DNA of 64,000 bases, from assembly GCA_964057225.1 (NCBI GenBank), contig OZ059895.1, positions 22,392,688 to 22,456,687 on the forward strand, written 5' to 3'. A model generated the notes under the pieces. It saw only the letters and a list, made by a program, of their open reading frames with translations. It was not told where the DNA came from and ran no database searches. The stretch comes from Auanema rhodensis (Eukaryota; Nematoda; Chromadorea; Rhabditida; Rhabditidae). Within the stretch, counting starts at the first letter, position 1. Each line of letters starts with the position of its first letter. A program made the translations under genes and the position numbers. This document shows positions 37,250 through 49,564 of this stretch, piece after piece.

Positions 37250-40200
37250 TATTAAGTGTACACGTGATGTGCACTTGGTATGTAACTTGCTTCACGTGAA
37301 AGATAAAGGGATGCGGTTTTCAAAATTAGATTCCCCATGTCCATATTAGTCTAAAAACAAATTTTTATTAATATTGGTGCATGGTAACCATGACTTTGAA
37401 ATTTACGTGAACTTTAATTTATGCTAATTAAGTGTACACATGATGTGCGCTTGGTATGTAACTCGCTTCACGTGAAAGATAAAGGGATGCGGTTTTCAAA
37501 ATTAGATTCCCCATGTCCATATTAGTCTAAAAACAAATTTTTATTAATATTGGTGCATGGTAACCATGACTTTGAAATTTACGTGAACTTTAATTTATGC
37601 TAATTAAGTGTACACATGATGTGCGCTTGGTATGTAACTCGCTTCACGTGAAAGATAAAGGGATGCGGTTTTCAAAATTAGATTCCCCATTTCCATATTA
37701 GTCTAAAAACAAATTTTTATTAATATTGGTGCATGGTAACCATGACTTTGAAATTTACGTGAACTTTAATTTATGCTAATTAAGTGTACACATGATGTGC
37801 GCTTGGTATGTAACTCGCTTCACGTGAAAGATAAAGAGATGCGGTTTTCAAAATTAGATTTCGCATGTCCATATTAGTCTAAAAACAAATTTTTATTGAT
37901 ATTGGTGCATGGTAACCATGACTTTGAAATTTACGTGAACTTTAATTTATGCTAATTAAGTGTACACATGATGTGCGCTTGGTATGTAACTCGCTTCACG
38001 TGAAAGATAAAGAGATATGGTTTTCAAAATAGATTCCCCATGTCCATATTAGTCTAAAAACGAATTTTTATTGATATTGATTCATGGTAACCATGACTTT
38101 GAAAATTACGTGAACTTTAATTTATGCTTATTAAGTGTACACGTGATGTGCACTTGGTATGTAACTCGCTTCACGTGAAAGATAAAGGGATGCGGTTTTC
38201 AAAATTAGATTCCCCATGTCCATATTAGTCTAAAAACAAATTTTTATTAATATTGGTGCATGGTAACCATGACTTTGAAATTTACGTGAACTTTAATTTA
38301 TGCTTATTAAGTGTACACGTGATGTGCACTTGGTATGTAACTTGCTTCACGTGAAAGATAAAGGGATGCGGTTTTCAAAATTAGATTCCCCATGTCCATA
38401 TTAGTCTAAAAACGAATTTTTATTGATATTGATGCATGGTAACCATGACTTTGAAATTTACGTGAACTTTAATTTATGCTAATTAAGTGTACACATGATG
38501 TGCACTTGGTATGTAACTCGCTTCACGTCAACGATAAAGAGATGCGGTTTTCAAAATTAGATTCCCCATGTCCATATTAGTCTAAAAACAAATTTTTATT
38601 AATATTGGTGCATGGTAACCATGACTTTGAAATTTACGTGAACTTTAATTTATGCTAATTAAGTGTACACATGATGTGCACTTGGTATGTAAAACGCTTC
38701 ACGTCAAAGATAAAGAGATGCGGTTTTCCAAATTAGATTCCCCATGTCCATATCAGTTCAAAAACAAATTTTTGTTGATATTGGTGGATGGTAACCATGA
38801 CTTTGAAATTTACGTGAACTTTAATTTATGCTAATTAAGTGTACACATGATGTGCGCTTGGTATGTAACTCGCTTCACGTGAAAGATAAAGGGATGCGGT
38901 TTTCAAAATTAGATTCCCCATGTCCATATTAGTCTAAAAACAAATTTTTATTAATATTGGTGCATGGTAACCATGACTTTGAAATTTACGTGAACTTTAA
39001 TTTATGCTTATTAAGTGTACACGTGATGTGCACTTGGTATGTAACTTGCTTCACGTGAAAGATAAAGGGATGCGGTTTTCAAAATTAGATTCCCCATGTC
39101 CATATTAGTCTAAAAACAAATTTTTATTAATATTGGTGCATGGTAACCATGACTTTGAAATTTACGTGAACTTTAATTTATGCTAATTAAGTGTACACAT
39201 GATGTGCGCTTGGTATGTAACTCGCTTCACGTGAAAGATAAAGAGATGCGGTTTTCAAAATTAGATTCCCCATTTCCATGTTAATCTAAAAACAAGTTTT
39301 TATTAATATTGGTGCATGGTAACCATGACTTTGAAATTTACGTGAACTTTAATTTATGCTAATTAAGTGTACACATGATGTGCGCTTCGTATGTAACTCG
39401 CTTCACGTGAAAGATAAAGAGATGCGGTTTTCAAAATTAGATTCCTCATGTCCATACTAGTCTAAAAACGAATTTTTATTGATATTGATGCATGGTAACC
39501 ATGACTTTGAAATTTACGTGAACTTTAATTTATGCTTATTAAGTGTACACGTGATGTGCACTTGGTATGTAACTTGCTTCACGTGAAAGATAAAGGGATG
39601 CGGTTTTCAAAATTAGATTCCCCATGTCCATACTAGTCTAAAAACGAATTTTTATTGATATTGATGCATGGTAACCATGACTTTGAAATTTACGTGAACT
39701 TTAATTTATGCTTATTAAGTGTACACGTGATGTGCACTTGGTATGTAACTTGCTTCACGTGAAAGATAAAGGGATGCGGTTTTCAAAATTAGATTCCCCA
39801 TGTCCATATTAGTCTAAAAACAAATTTTTGTTGATATTGGTGGATGGTAACCATGACTTTGAAAATTACGTGAACTTTAATTTATGCTTATTAAGTGTAC
39901 ACGTGATGTGCACTTGGTATGTAACTCGCTTCACATGAAAGATAAAGGGATGCGGTTTTCAAAATTAGATTCCCCATGTCCATATTAGTCTAAAAACAAA
40001 TTTTTATTAATATTGGTGCAAGGTAACCATGACTTTGAAATTTACGTGAACTTTAATTTATGCTAATTAAGTGTACACATGATGTGCGCTTGGTATGTAA
40101 CTCGCTTCACGTGAAAGATAAAGAGATGCGGTTTTCAAAATTAGATTCCCCATTTCGATATTAGTCTAAAAACAATATTTTATTGATATTGGTGCATGGC

Positions 40201-40768
40201 AACCATGACTTTAAAATTTACGTGAACTTTAATTTATGCTAATTAAGTGTACACATGATGTGCACTTGGTATGTAACTCGCTTCACGTCAAAGATAAAGA
40301 GATGCGGTTTTCAAAATTAGATTCCCCATGTCCATGTTAATCTAAAAACAAATTTTGATTAATATTGGTGCATGGTAACCATGACTTTGAAATTTACGTG
40401 AACTTTAATTTATGCTAATTAAGTGTACACATGATGTGCGCTTGGTATGTAACTCGCTTCACGTGAAAGATAAAGAGATGCGGTTTTCAAAATTAGATTC
40501 CCCATGTCCATATTAGTCTAAAAACGAATTTTTATTGATATTGATGCATGGTAACCATGACTTTGAAATTTACGTGAACTTTAAATTATGCTAATTAAGT
40601 GTACACGTGATGTGCACTCGGTATGTAACTTGCTTCACGTGAAAGATAAAGGGATATGGTTTTCAAAATAGATTCCCCATGTCCATATTAGTCTAAAAAC
40701 AAATTTTTGTTGATATTGGTGGATGGTAACCATGACTTTGTAATTTACGTGAACTTTAATTTATGCTA
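37250..40768 (+). repeat. Mosaic segment between HOR domains
   Basis: Monomers of several subtypes follow without a steady period. They include a GATATGG head at 38011, the last divergent-subtype monomer at 38652, GTTAATCTAAAAACAAG at 39280, CATACTAGTC near 39450 and 39630, and CCATTTCGATATTAG near 40152. Private single-base changes include GCGCTTCGTATG near 39387, CACATGAAAG near 39933 and GGTGCAAGG near 40018. From about 40.1 kb the subtypes are those of the next block. Confidence 0.7.
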
Positions 40769-43700
40769 ATTAAGTGTACACGTGATGTGCACTTGGTATG
40801 TAACTCGCTTCACGTGAAAGATAAAGAGATGCGGTTTTCAAAATTAGATTCCTCATGTCCATATTAGTCTAAAAACGAATTTTTATTGATATTGATGCAT
40901 GGTAACCATGACTTTGAAATTTACGTGAACTTTAATTTATGCTAATTAAGTGTACACATGATGTGCACTTGGTATGTAACTCGCTTCACGTCAAAGACAA
41001 AGAGATGCGGTTTTCAAAATTAGATTCCCCATGTCCATATTAGTCTAAAAACAAATTTTTATTAATATTGGTGCATGGTAACCATGACTTTGAAATTTAC
41101 GTGAACTTTAATTTATGCTAATTAAGTGTACACATGATGTGCGCTTGGTATGTAACTCGCTTCACGTGAAAGATAAAGGGATGCGGTTTTCAAAATTAGA
41201 TTCCCCATGTCCATATTAGTCTAAAAACAAATTTTTATTAATATTGGTGCATGGTAACCATGACTTTGAAATTTACGTGAACTTTAATTTATGCTTATTA
41301 AGTGTACACGTGATGTGCACTTGGTATGTAACTTGCTTCACGTGAAAGATAAAGGGATGCGGTTTTCAAAATTAGATTCCCCATGTCCATATTAGTCTAA
41401 AAACAAATTTTTGTTGATATTGGTGGATGGTAACCATGACTTTGTAATTTACGTGAACTTTAATTTATGCTAATTAAGTGTACACGTGATGTGCACTTGG
41501 TATGTAACTCGCTTCACGTGAAAGATAAAGAGATGCGGTTTTCAAAATTAGATTCCTCATGTCCATATTAGTCTAAAAACGAATTTTTATTGATATTGAT
41601 GCATGGTAACCATGACTTTGAAATTTACGTGAACTTTAATTTATGCTAATTAAGTGTACACATGATGTGCACTTGGTATGTAACTCGCTTCACGTCAAAG
41701 ACAAAGAGATGCGGTTTTCAAAATTAGATTCCCCATGTCCATATTAGTCTAAAAACAAATTTTTATTAATATTGGTGCATGGTAACCATGACTTTGAAAT
41801 TTACGTGAACTTTAATTTATGCTAATTAAGTGTACACATGATGTGCGCTTGGTATGTAACTCGCTTCACGTGAAAGATAAAGGGATGCGGTTTTCAAAAT
41901 TAGATTCCCCATGTCCATATTAGTCTAAAAACAAATTTTTATTAATATTGGTGCATGGTAACCATGACTTTGAAATTTACGTGAACTTTAATTTATGCTT
42001 ATTAAGTGTACACGTGATGTGCACTTGGTATGTAACTTGCTTCACGTGAAAGATAAAAGGATGCGGTTTTCAAAATTAGATTCCCCATGTCCATATTAGT
42101 CTAAAAACAAATTTTTATTAATATTGGTGCATGGTAACCATGACTTTGAAATTTACGTGAACTTTAATTTATGCTAATTAAGTGTACACATGATGTGCGC
42201 TTGGTATGTAACTCGCTTCACGTGAAAGATAAAGAGATGCGGTTTTCAAAATTAGATTCCCCATTTCCATGTTAATCTAAAAACAAGTTTTTATTAATAT
42301 TGGTGCATGGTAACCATGACTTTGAAATTTACGTGAACTTTAATTTATGCTAATTAAGTGTACACATGATGTGCGCTTGGTATGTAACTCGCTTCACGTG
42401 AAAGATAAAGAGATGCGGTTTTCAAAATTAGATTCCTCATGTCCATACTAGTCTAAAAACGAATTTTTATTGATATTGATGCATGGTAACCATGACTTTG
42501 AAATTTACGTGAACTTTAATTTATGCTTATTAAGTGTACACGTGATGTGCACTTGGTATGTAACTTGCTTCACGTGAAAGATAAAGGGATGCGGTTTTCA
42601 AAATTAGATTCCCCATGTCCATATTAGTCTAAAAACAAATTTTTGTTGATATTGGTGGATGGTAACCATGACTTTGAAAATTACGTGAACTTTAATTTAT
42701 GCTTATTAAGTGAACACATGATGTGCACTTGGTATGTAACTCGCTTCACGTGAAAGATAAAGAGATGTGGTTTTCAAAAAAGATTTCCCATGTCCATATT
42801 AGTCTAAAAACAAATTTTTATTAATATTGGTGCAAGGTAACCATGACTTTGAAATTTACGTGAACTTTAATTTATGCTAATTAAGTGTACACATGATGTG
42901 CGCTTGGTATGTAACTCGCTTCACGTGAAAGATAAAGAGATGCGGTTTTCAAAATTAGATTCCCCATTTCGATATTAGTCTAAAAACAATATTTTATTGA
43001 TATTGGTGCATGGCAACCATGACTTTAAAATTTACGTGAACTTTAATTTATGCTAATTAAGTGTACACATGATGTGCACTTGGTATGTAACTCGCTTCAC
43101 GTCAAAGATAAAGAGATGCGGTTTTCAAAATTAGATTCCCCATGTCCATATTAGTCTAAAAACGAATTTTTATTGATATTGATGCATGGTAACCATGACT
43201 TTGAAATTTACGTGAACTTTAAATTATGCTAATTAAGTGTACACGTGATGTGCACTCGGTATGTAACTTGCTTCACGTGAAAGATAAAGGGATGCGGTTT
43301 TCAAAATTAGATTCCCCATGTCCATATTAGTCTAAAAACAAATTTTTGTTGATATTGGTGGATGGTAACCATGACTTTGTAATTTACGTGAACTTTAATT
43401 TATGCTAATTAAGTGTACACGTGATGTGCACTTGGTATGTAACTCGCTTCACGTGAAAGATAAAGAGATGCGGTTTTCAAAATTAGATTCCTCATGTCCA
43501 TATTAGTCTAAAAACGAATTTTTATTGATATTGATGCATGGTAACCATGACTTTGAAATTTACGTGAACTTTATTTTATGCTAATTAAGTGTACACATGA
43601 TGTGCGCTTGGTATGTAACTCGCTTCACGTGAAAGATAAAGAGATGCGGTTTTCAAAATAGATTCCCCATGTCCATATTAGTCTAAAAACGAATTTTTAT

Positions 43701-45166
43701 TGATATTGATTCATGGTAACCATGACTTTGAAAATTACGTGAACTTTAATTTATGCTAATTAAGTGTACACATGATGTGCGCTTGGTATGTAACTCGCTT
43801 CACGTGAAAGATAAAGAGATGCGGTTTTCAAAATTAGATTCCCCATTTCGATATTAGTCTAAAAACAATATTTTATTGATATTGGTGCATGGCAACCATG
43901 ACTTTAAAATTTACGTGAACTTTAATTTATGCTAATTAAGTGTACACATGATGTGCACTTGGTATGTAACTCGCTTCACGTCAAAGATAAAGAGATGCGG
44001 TTTTCAAAATTAGATTCCCCATGTCCATATTAGTCTAAAAACGAATTTTCATTGATATTGATGCATGGTAACCATGACTTTGAAATTTACGTGAACTTTA
44101 AATTATGCTAATTAAGTGTACACGTGATGTGCACTCGGTATGTAACTTGCTTCACGTGAAAGATAAAGGGATGCGGTTTTCAAAATTAGATTCCCCATGT
44201 CCATATTAGTCTAAAAACAAATTTTTGTTGATATTGGTGGATGGTAACCATGACTTTGTAATTTACGTGAACTTTAATTTATGCTAATTAAGTGTACACG
44301 TGATGTGCACTTGGTATGTAACTCGCTTCACGTGAAAGATAAAGAGATGCGGTTTTCAAAATTAGATTCCTCATGTCCATATTAGTCTAAAAACGAATTT
44401 TTATTGATATTGATGCATGGTAACCATGACTTTGAAATTTACGTGAACTTTAATTTATGCTAATTAAGTGTACACATGATGTGCACTTGGTATGTAACTC
44501 GCTTCACGTCAAAGACAAAGAGATGCGGTTTTCAAAATTAGATTCCCCATGTCCATGTTAGTCTAAAAACAAATTTTTATTAATATTGGTGCATGGTAAC
44601 CATGACTTTGAAATTTACGTGAACTTTAATTTATGCTAATTAAGTGTACACATGATGTGCGCTTGGTATGTAACTCGCTTCACGTGAAAGATAAAGAGAT
44701 GCGGTTTTCAAAATTAGATTCCTCATGTCCATACTAGTCTAAAAACGAATTTTTATTGATATTGATGCATGGTAACCATGATTTTGAAATTTACGTGAAC
44801 TTTAATTTATGCTTATTAATTGTACACGTGATGTGCACTTGGTATGTAACTTGCTTCACGTGAAAGATAAAGGGATGCGGTTTGCAAAATTAGATTCCCC
44901 ATGTCCATATTAGTCTAAAAACAAATTTTTGTTGATATTGGTGGATGGTAACCATGACTTTGTAATTTACGTGAACTTTAATTTATGCTAATTAAGTGTA
45001 CACGTGATGTGCACTTGGTATGTAACTCGCTTCACGTGAAAGATAAAGAGATGCGGTTTTCAAAATTGGATTCCTCATGTCCATATTAGTCTAAAAACGA
45101 ATTTTTATTGATATTGATGCATGGTAACCATGACTTTGAAATTTACGTGAACTTTAATTTATGCTT
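40769..45166 (+). repeat. 25-monomer block (4398 bp), copy 1 of a tandem pair
   Basis: Twenty-five monomers, two of them 175 bp. The block contains many rare markers: CAAAGACAAAG at about 40992 and 41696, GATAAAAGG at 42055, GTTAATCTAAAAACAAG at 42271, AAAAAAGATTTCCC near 42777, GGTGCAAGG near 42832, CCATTTCGATATT near 42964 and 43842, TTTATTTTATGC near 43571, ACCATGATTTTG near 44777, TTATTAATTGTAC near 44814, GGTTTGCAAAA near 44880 and AAATTGGATTCC near 45064. All reappear 4398 bp downstream. Inside it a smaller 4-monomer (704 bp) step repeats the CAAAGACAAAG section. Confidence 0.9.
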
Positions 45167-48100
45167 ATTAAGTGTACACGTGATGTGCACTTGGTATGTA
45201 ACTCGCTTCACGTGAAAGATAAAGAGATGCGGTTTTCAAAATTAGATTCCTCATGTCCATATTAGTCTAAAAACGAATTTTTATTGATATTGATGCATGG
45301 TAACCATGACTTTGAAATTTACGTGAACTTTAATTTATGCTAATTAAGTGTACACATGATGTGCACTTGGTATGTAACTCGCTTCACGTCAAAGACAAAG
45401 AGATGCGGTTTTCAAAATTAGATTCCCCATGTCCATATTAGTCTAAAAACAAATTTTTATTAATATTGGTGCATGGTAACCATGACTTTGAAATTTACGT
45501 GAACTTTAATTTATGCTAATTAAGTGTACACATGATGTGCGCTTGGTATGTAACTCGCTTCACGTGAAAGATAAAGGGATGCGGTTTTCAAAATTAGATT
45601 CCCCATGTCCATATTAGTCTAAAAACAAATTTTTATTAATATTGGTGCATGGTAACCATGACTTTGAAATTTACGTGAACTTTAATTTATGCTTATTAAG
45701 TGTACACGTGATGTGCACTTGGTATGTAACTTGCTTCACGTGAAAGATAAAGGGATGCGGTTTTCAAAATTAGATTCCCCATGTCCATATTAGTCTAAAA
45801 ACAAATTTTTGTTGATATTGGTGGATGGTAACCATGACTTTGTAATTTACGTGAACTTTAATTTATGCTAATTAAGTGTACACGTGATGTGCACTTGGTA
45901 TGTAACTCGCTTCACGTGAAAGATAAAGAGATGCGGTTTTCAAAATTAGATTCCTCATGTCCATATTAGTCTAAAAACGAATTTTTATTGATATTGATGC
46001 ATGGTAACCATGACTTTGAAATTTACGTGAACTTTAATTTATGCTAATTAAGTGTACACATGATGTGCACTTGGTATGTAACTCGCTTCACGTCAAAGAC
46101 AAAGAGATGCGGTTTTCAAAATTAGATTCCCCATGTCCATATTAGTCTAAAAACAAATTTTTATTAATATTGGTGCATGGTAACCATGACTTTGAAATTT
46201 ACGTGAACTTTAATTTATGCTAATTAAGTGTACACATGATGTGCGCTTGGTATGTAACTCGCTTCACGTGAAAGATAAAGGGATGCGGTTTTCAAAATTA
46301 GATTCCCCATGTCCATATTAGTCTAAAAACAAATTTTTATTAATATTGGTGCATGGTAACCATGACTTTGAAATTTACGTGAACTTTAATTTATGCTTAT
46401 TAAGTGTACACGTGATGTGCACTTGGTATGTAACTTGCTTCACGTGAAAGATAAAAGGATGCGGTTTTCAAAATTAGATTCCCCATGTCCATATTAGTCT
46501 AAAAACAAATTTTTATTAATATTGGTGCATGGTAACCATGACTTTGAAATTTACGTGAACTTTAATTTATGCTAATTAAGTGTACACATGATGTGCGCTT
46601 GGTATGTAACTCGCTTCACGTGAAAGATAAAGAGATGCGGTTTTCAAAATTAGATTCCCCATTTCCATGTTAATCTAAAAACAAGTTTTTATTAATATTG
46701 GTGCATGGTAACCATGACTTTGAAATTTACGTGAACTTTAATTTATGCTAATTAAGTGTACACATGATGTGCGCTTGGTATGTAACTCGCTTCACGTGAA
46801 AGATAAAGAGATGCGGTTTTCAAAATTAGATTCCTCATGTCCATACTAGTCTAAAAACGAATTTTTATTGATATTGATGCATGGTAACCATGACTTTGAA
46901 ATTTACGTGAACTTTAATTTATGCTTATTAAGTGTACACGTGATGTGCACTTGGTATGTAACTTGCTTCACGTGAAAGATAAAGGGATGCGGTTTTCAAA
47001 ATTAGATTCCCCATGTCCATATTAGTCTAAAAACAAATTTTTGTTGATATTGGTGGATGGTAACCATGACTTTGAAAATTACGTGAACTTTAATTTATGC
47101 TTATTAAGTGAACACATGATGTGCACTTGGTATGTAACTCGCTTCACGTGAAAGATAAAGAGATGTGGTTTTCAAAAAAGATTTCCCATGTCCATATTAG
47201 TCTAAAAACAAATTTTTATTAATATTGGTGCAAGGTAACCATGACTTTGAAATTTACGTGAACTTTAATTTATGCTAATTAAGTGTACACATGATGTGCG
47301 CTTGGTATGTAACTCGCTTCACGTGAAAGATAAAGAGATGCGGTTTTCAAAATTAGATTCCCCATTTCGATATTAGTCTAAAAACAATATTTTATTGATA
47401 TTGGTGCATGGCAACCATGACTTTAAAATTTACGTGAACTTTAATTTATGCTAATTAAGTGTACACATGATGTGCACTTGGTATGTAACTCGCTTCACGT
47501 CAAAGATAAAGAGATGCGGTTTTCAAAATTAGATTCCCCATGTCCATATTAGTCTAAAAACGAATTTTTATTGATATTGATGCATGGTAACCATGACTTT
47601 GAAATTTACGTGAACTTTAAATTATGCTAATTAAGTGTACACGTGATGTGCACTCGGTATGTAACTTGCTTCACGTGAAAGATAAAGGGATGCGGTTTTC
47701 AAAATTAGATTCCCCATGTCCATATTAGTCTAAAAACAAATTTTTGTTGATATTGGTGGATGGTAACCATGACTTTGTAATTTACGTGAACTTTAATTTA
47801 TGCTAATTAAGTGTACACGTGATGTGCACTTGGTATGTAACTCGCTTCACGTGAAAGATAAAGAGATGCGGTTTTCAAAATTAGATTCCTCATGTCCATA
47901 TTAGTCTAAAAACGAATTTTTATTGATATTGATGCATGGTAACCATGACTTTGAAATTTACGTGAACTTTATTTTATGCTAATTAAGTGTACACATGATG
48001 TGCGCTTGGTATGTAACTCGCTTCACGTGAAAGATAAAGAGATGCGGTTTTCAAAATAGATTCCCCATGTCCATATTAGTCTAAAAACGAATTTTTATTG

Positions 48101-49564
48101 ATATTGATTCATGGTAACCATGACTTTGAAAATTACGTGAACTTTAATTTATGCTAATTAAGTGTACACATGATGTGCGCTTGGTATGTAACTCGCTTCA
48201 CGTGAAAGATAAAGAGATGCGGTTTTCAAAATTAGATTCCCCATTTCGATATTAGTCTAAAAACAATATTTTATTGATATTGGTGCATGGCAACCATGAC
48301 TTTAAAATTTACGTGAACTTTAATTTATGCTAATTAAGTGTACACATGATGTGCACTTGGTATGTAACTCGCTTCACGTCAAAGATAAAGAGATGCGGTT
48401 TTCAAAATTAGATTCCCCATGTCCATATTAGTCTAAAAACGAATTTTCATTGATATTGATGCATGGTAACCATGACTTTGAAATTTACGTGAACTTTAAA
48501 TTATGCTAATTAAGTGTACACGTGATGTGCACTCGGTATGTAACTTGCTTCACGTGAAAGATAAAGGGATGCGGTTTTCAAAATTAGATTCCCCATGTCC
48601 ATATTAGTCTAAAAACAAATTTTTGTTGATATTGGTGGATGGTAACCATGACTTTGTAATTTACGTGAACTTTAATTTATGCTAATTAAGTGTACACGTG
48701 ATGTGCACTTGGTATGTAACTCGCTTCACGTGAAAGATAAAGAGATGCGGTTTTCAAAATTAGATTCCTCATGTCCATATTAGTCTAAAAACGAATTTTT
48801 ATTGATATTGATGCATGGTAACCATGACTTTGAAATTTACGTGAACTTTAATTTATGCTAATTAAGTGTACACATGATGTGCACTTGGTATGTAACTCGC
48901 TTCACGTCAAAGACAAAGAGATGCGGTTTTCAAAATTAGATTCCCCATGTCCATGTTAGTCTAAAAACAAATTTTTATTAATATTGGTGCATGGTAACCA
49001 TGACTTTGAAATTTACGTGAACTTTAATTTATGCTAATTAAGTGTACACATGATGTGCGCTTGGTATGTAACTCGCTTCACGTGAAAGATAAAGAGATGC
49101 GGTTTTCAAAATTAGATTCCTCATGTCCATACTAGTCTAAAAACGAATTTTTATTGATATTGATGCATGGTAACCATGATTTTGAAATTTACGTGAACTT
49201 TAATTTATGCTTATTAATTGTACACGTGATGTGCACTTGGTATGTAACTTGCTTCACGTGAAAGATAAAGGGATGCGGTTTGCAAAATTAGATTCCCCAT
49301 GTCCATATTAGTCTAAAAACAAATTTTTGTTGATATTGGTGGATGGTAACCATGACTTTGTAATTTACGTGAACTTTAATTTATGCTAATTAAGTGTACA
49401 CGTGATGTGCACTTGGTATGTAACTCGCTTCACGTGAAAGATAAAGAGATGCGGTTTTCAAAATTGGATTCCTCATGTCCATATTAGTCTAAAAACGAAT
49501 TTTTATTGATATTGATGCATGGTAACCATGACTTTGAAATTTACGTGAACTTTAATTTATGCTT
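45167..49564 (+). repeat. 25-monomer block (4398 bp), copy 2
   Basis: Every rare marker of copy 1 recurs at +4398, for example GATAAAAGG at 46453, GTTAATCTAAAAACAAG at 46669, AAATTGGATTCC near 49462 and the GGTTTGCAAAA monomer near 49278. I compared most of the length by eye and noticed no difference. The match stops near 49580, where CTTGCTTCACG and AGGGATGCGG replace the CTCGCTTCACG and AGAGATGCGG that follow copy 1. This is the most recent large duplication visible in the window. Confidence 0.9.

Noticed and set aside
39380-39400. CENP-B box (TTCG near 39386, from GCGCTTCGTATG)
   Set aside because: TTCG here is a private change in one monomer, and the bases that follow do not fit the nTTCGnnnnAnnCGGGn pattern. 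No monomer I read contains the full motif.
40769-49564. The duplicated block as an assembly artefact
   Set aside because: It cannot be excluded from sequence alone. However, the block has distinct flanks on each side, and other nested duplications of similar size with real differences exist in the window, so I report it as genuine with a stated check.
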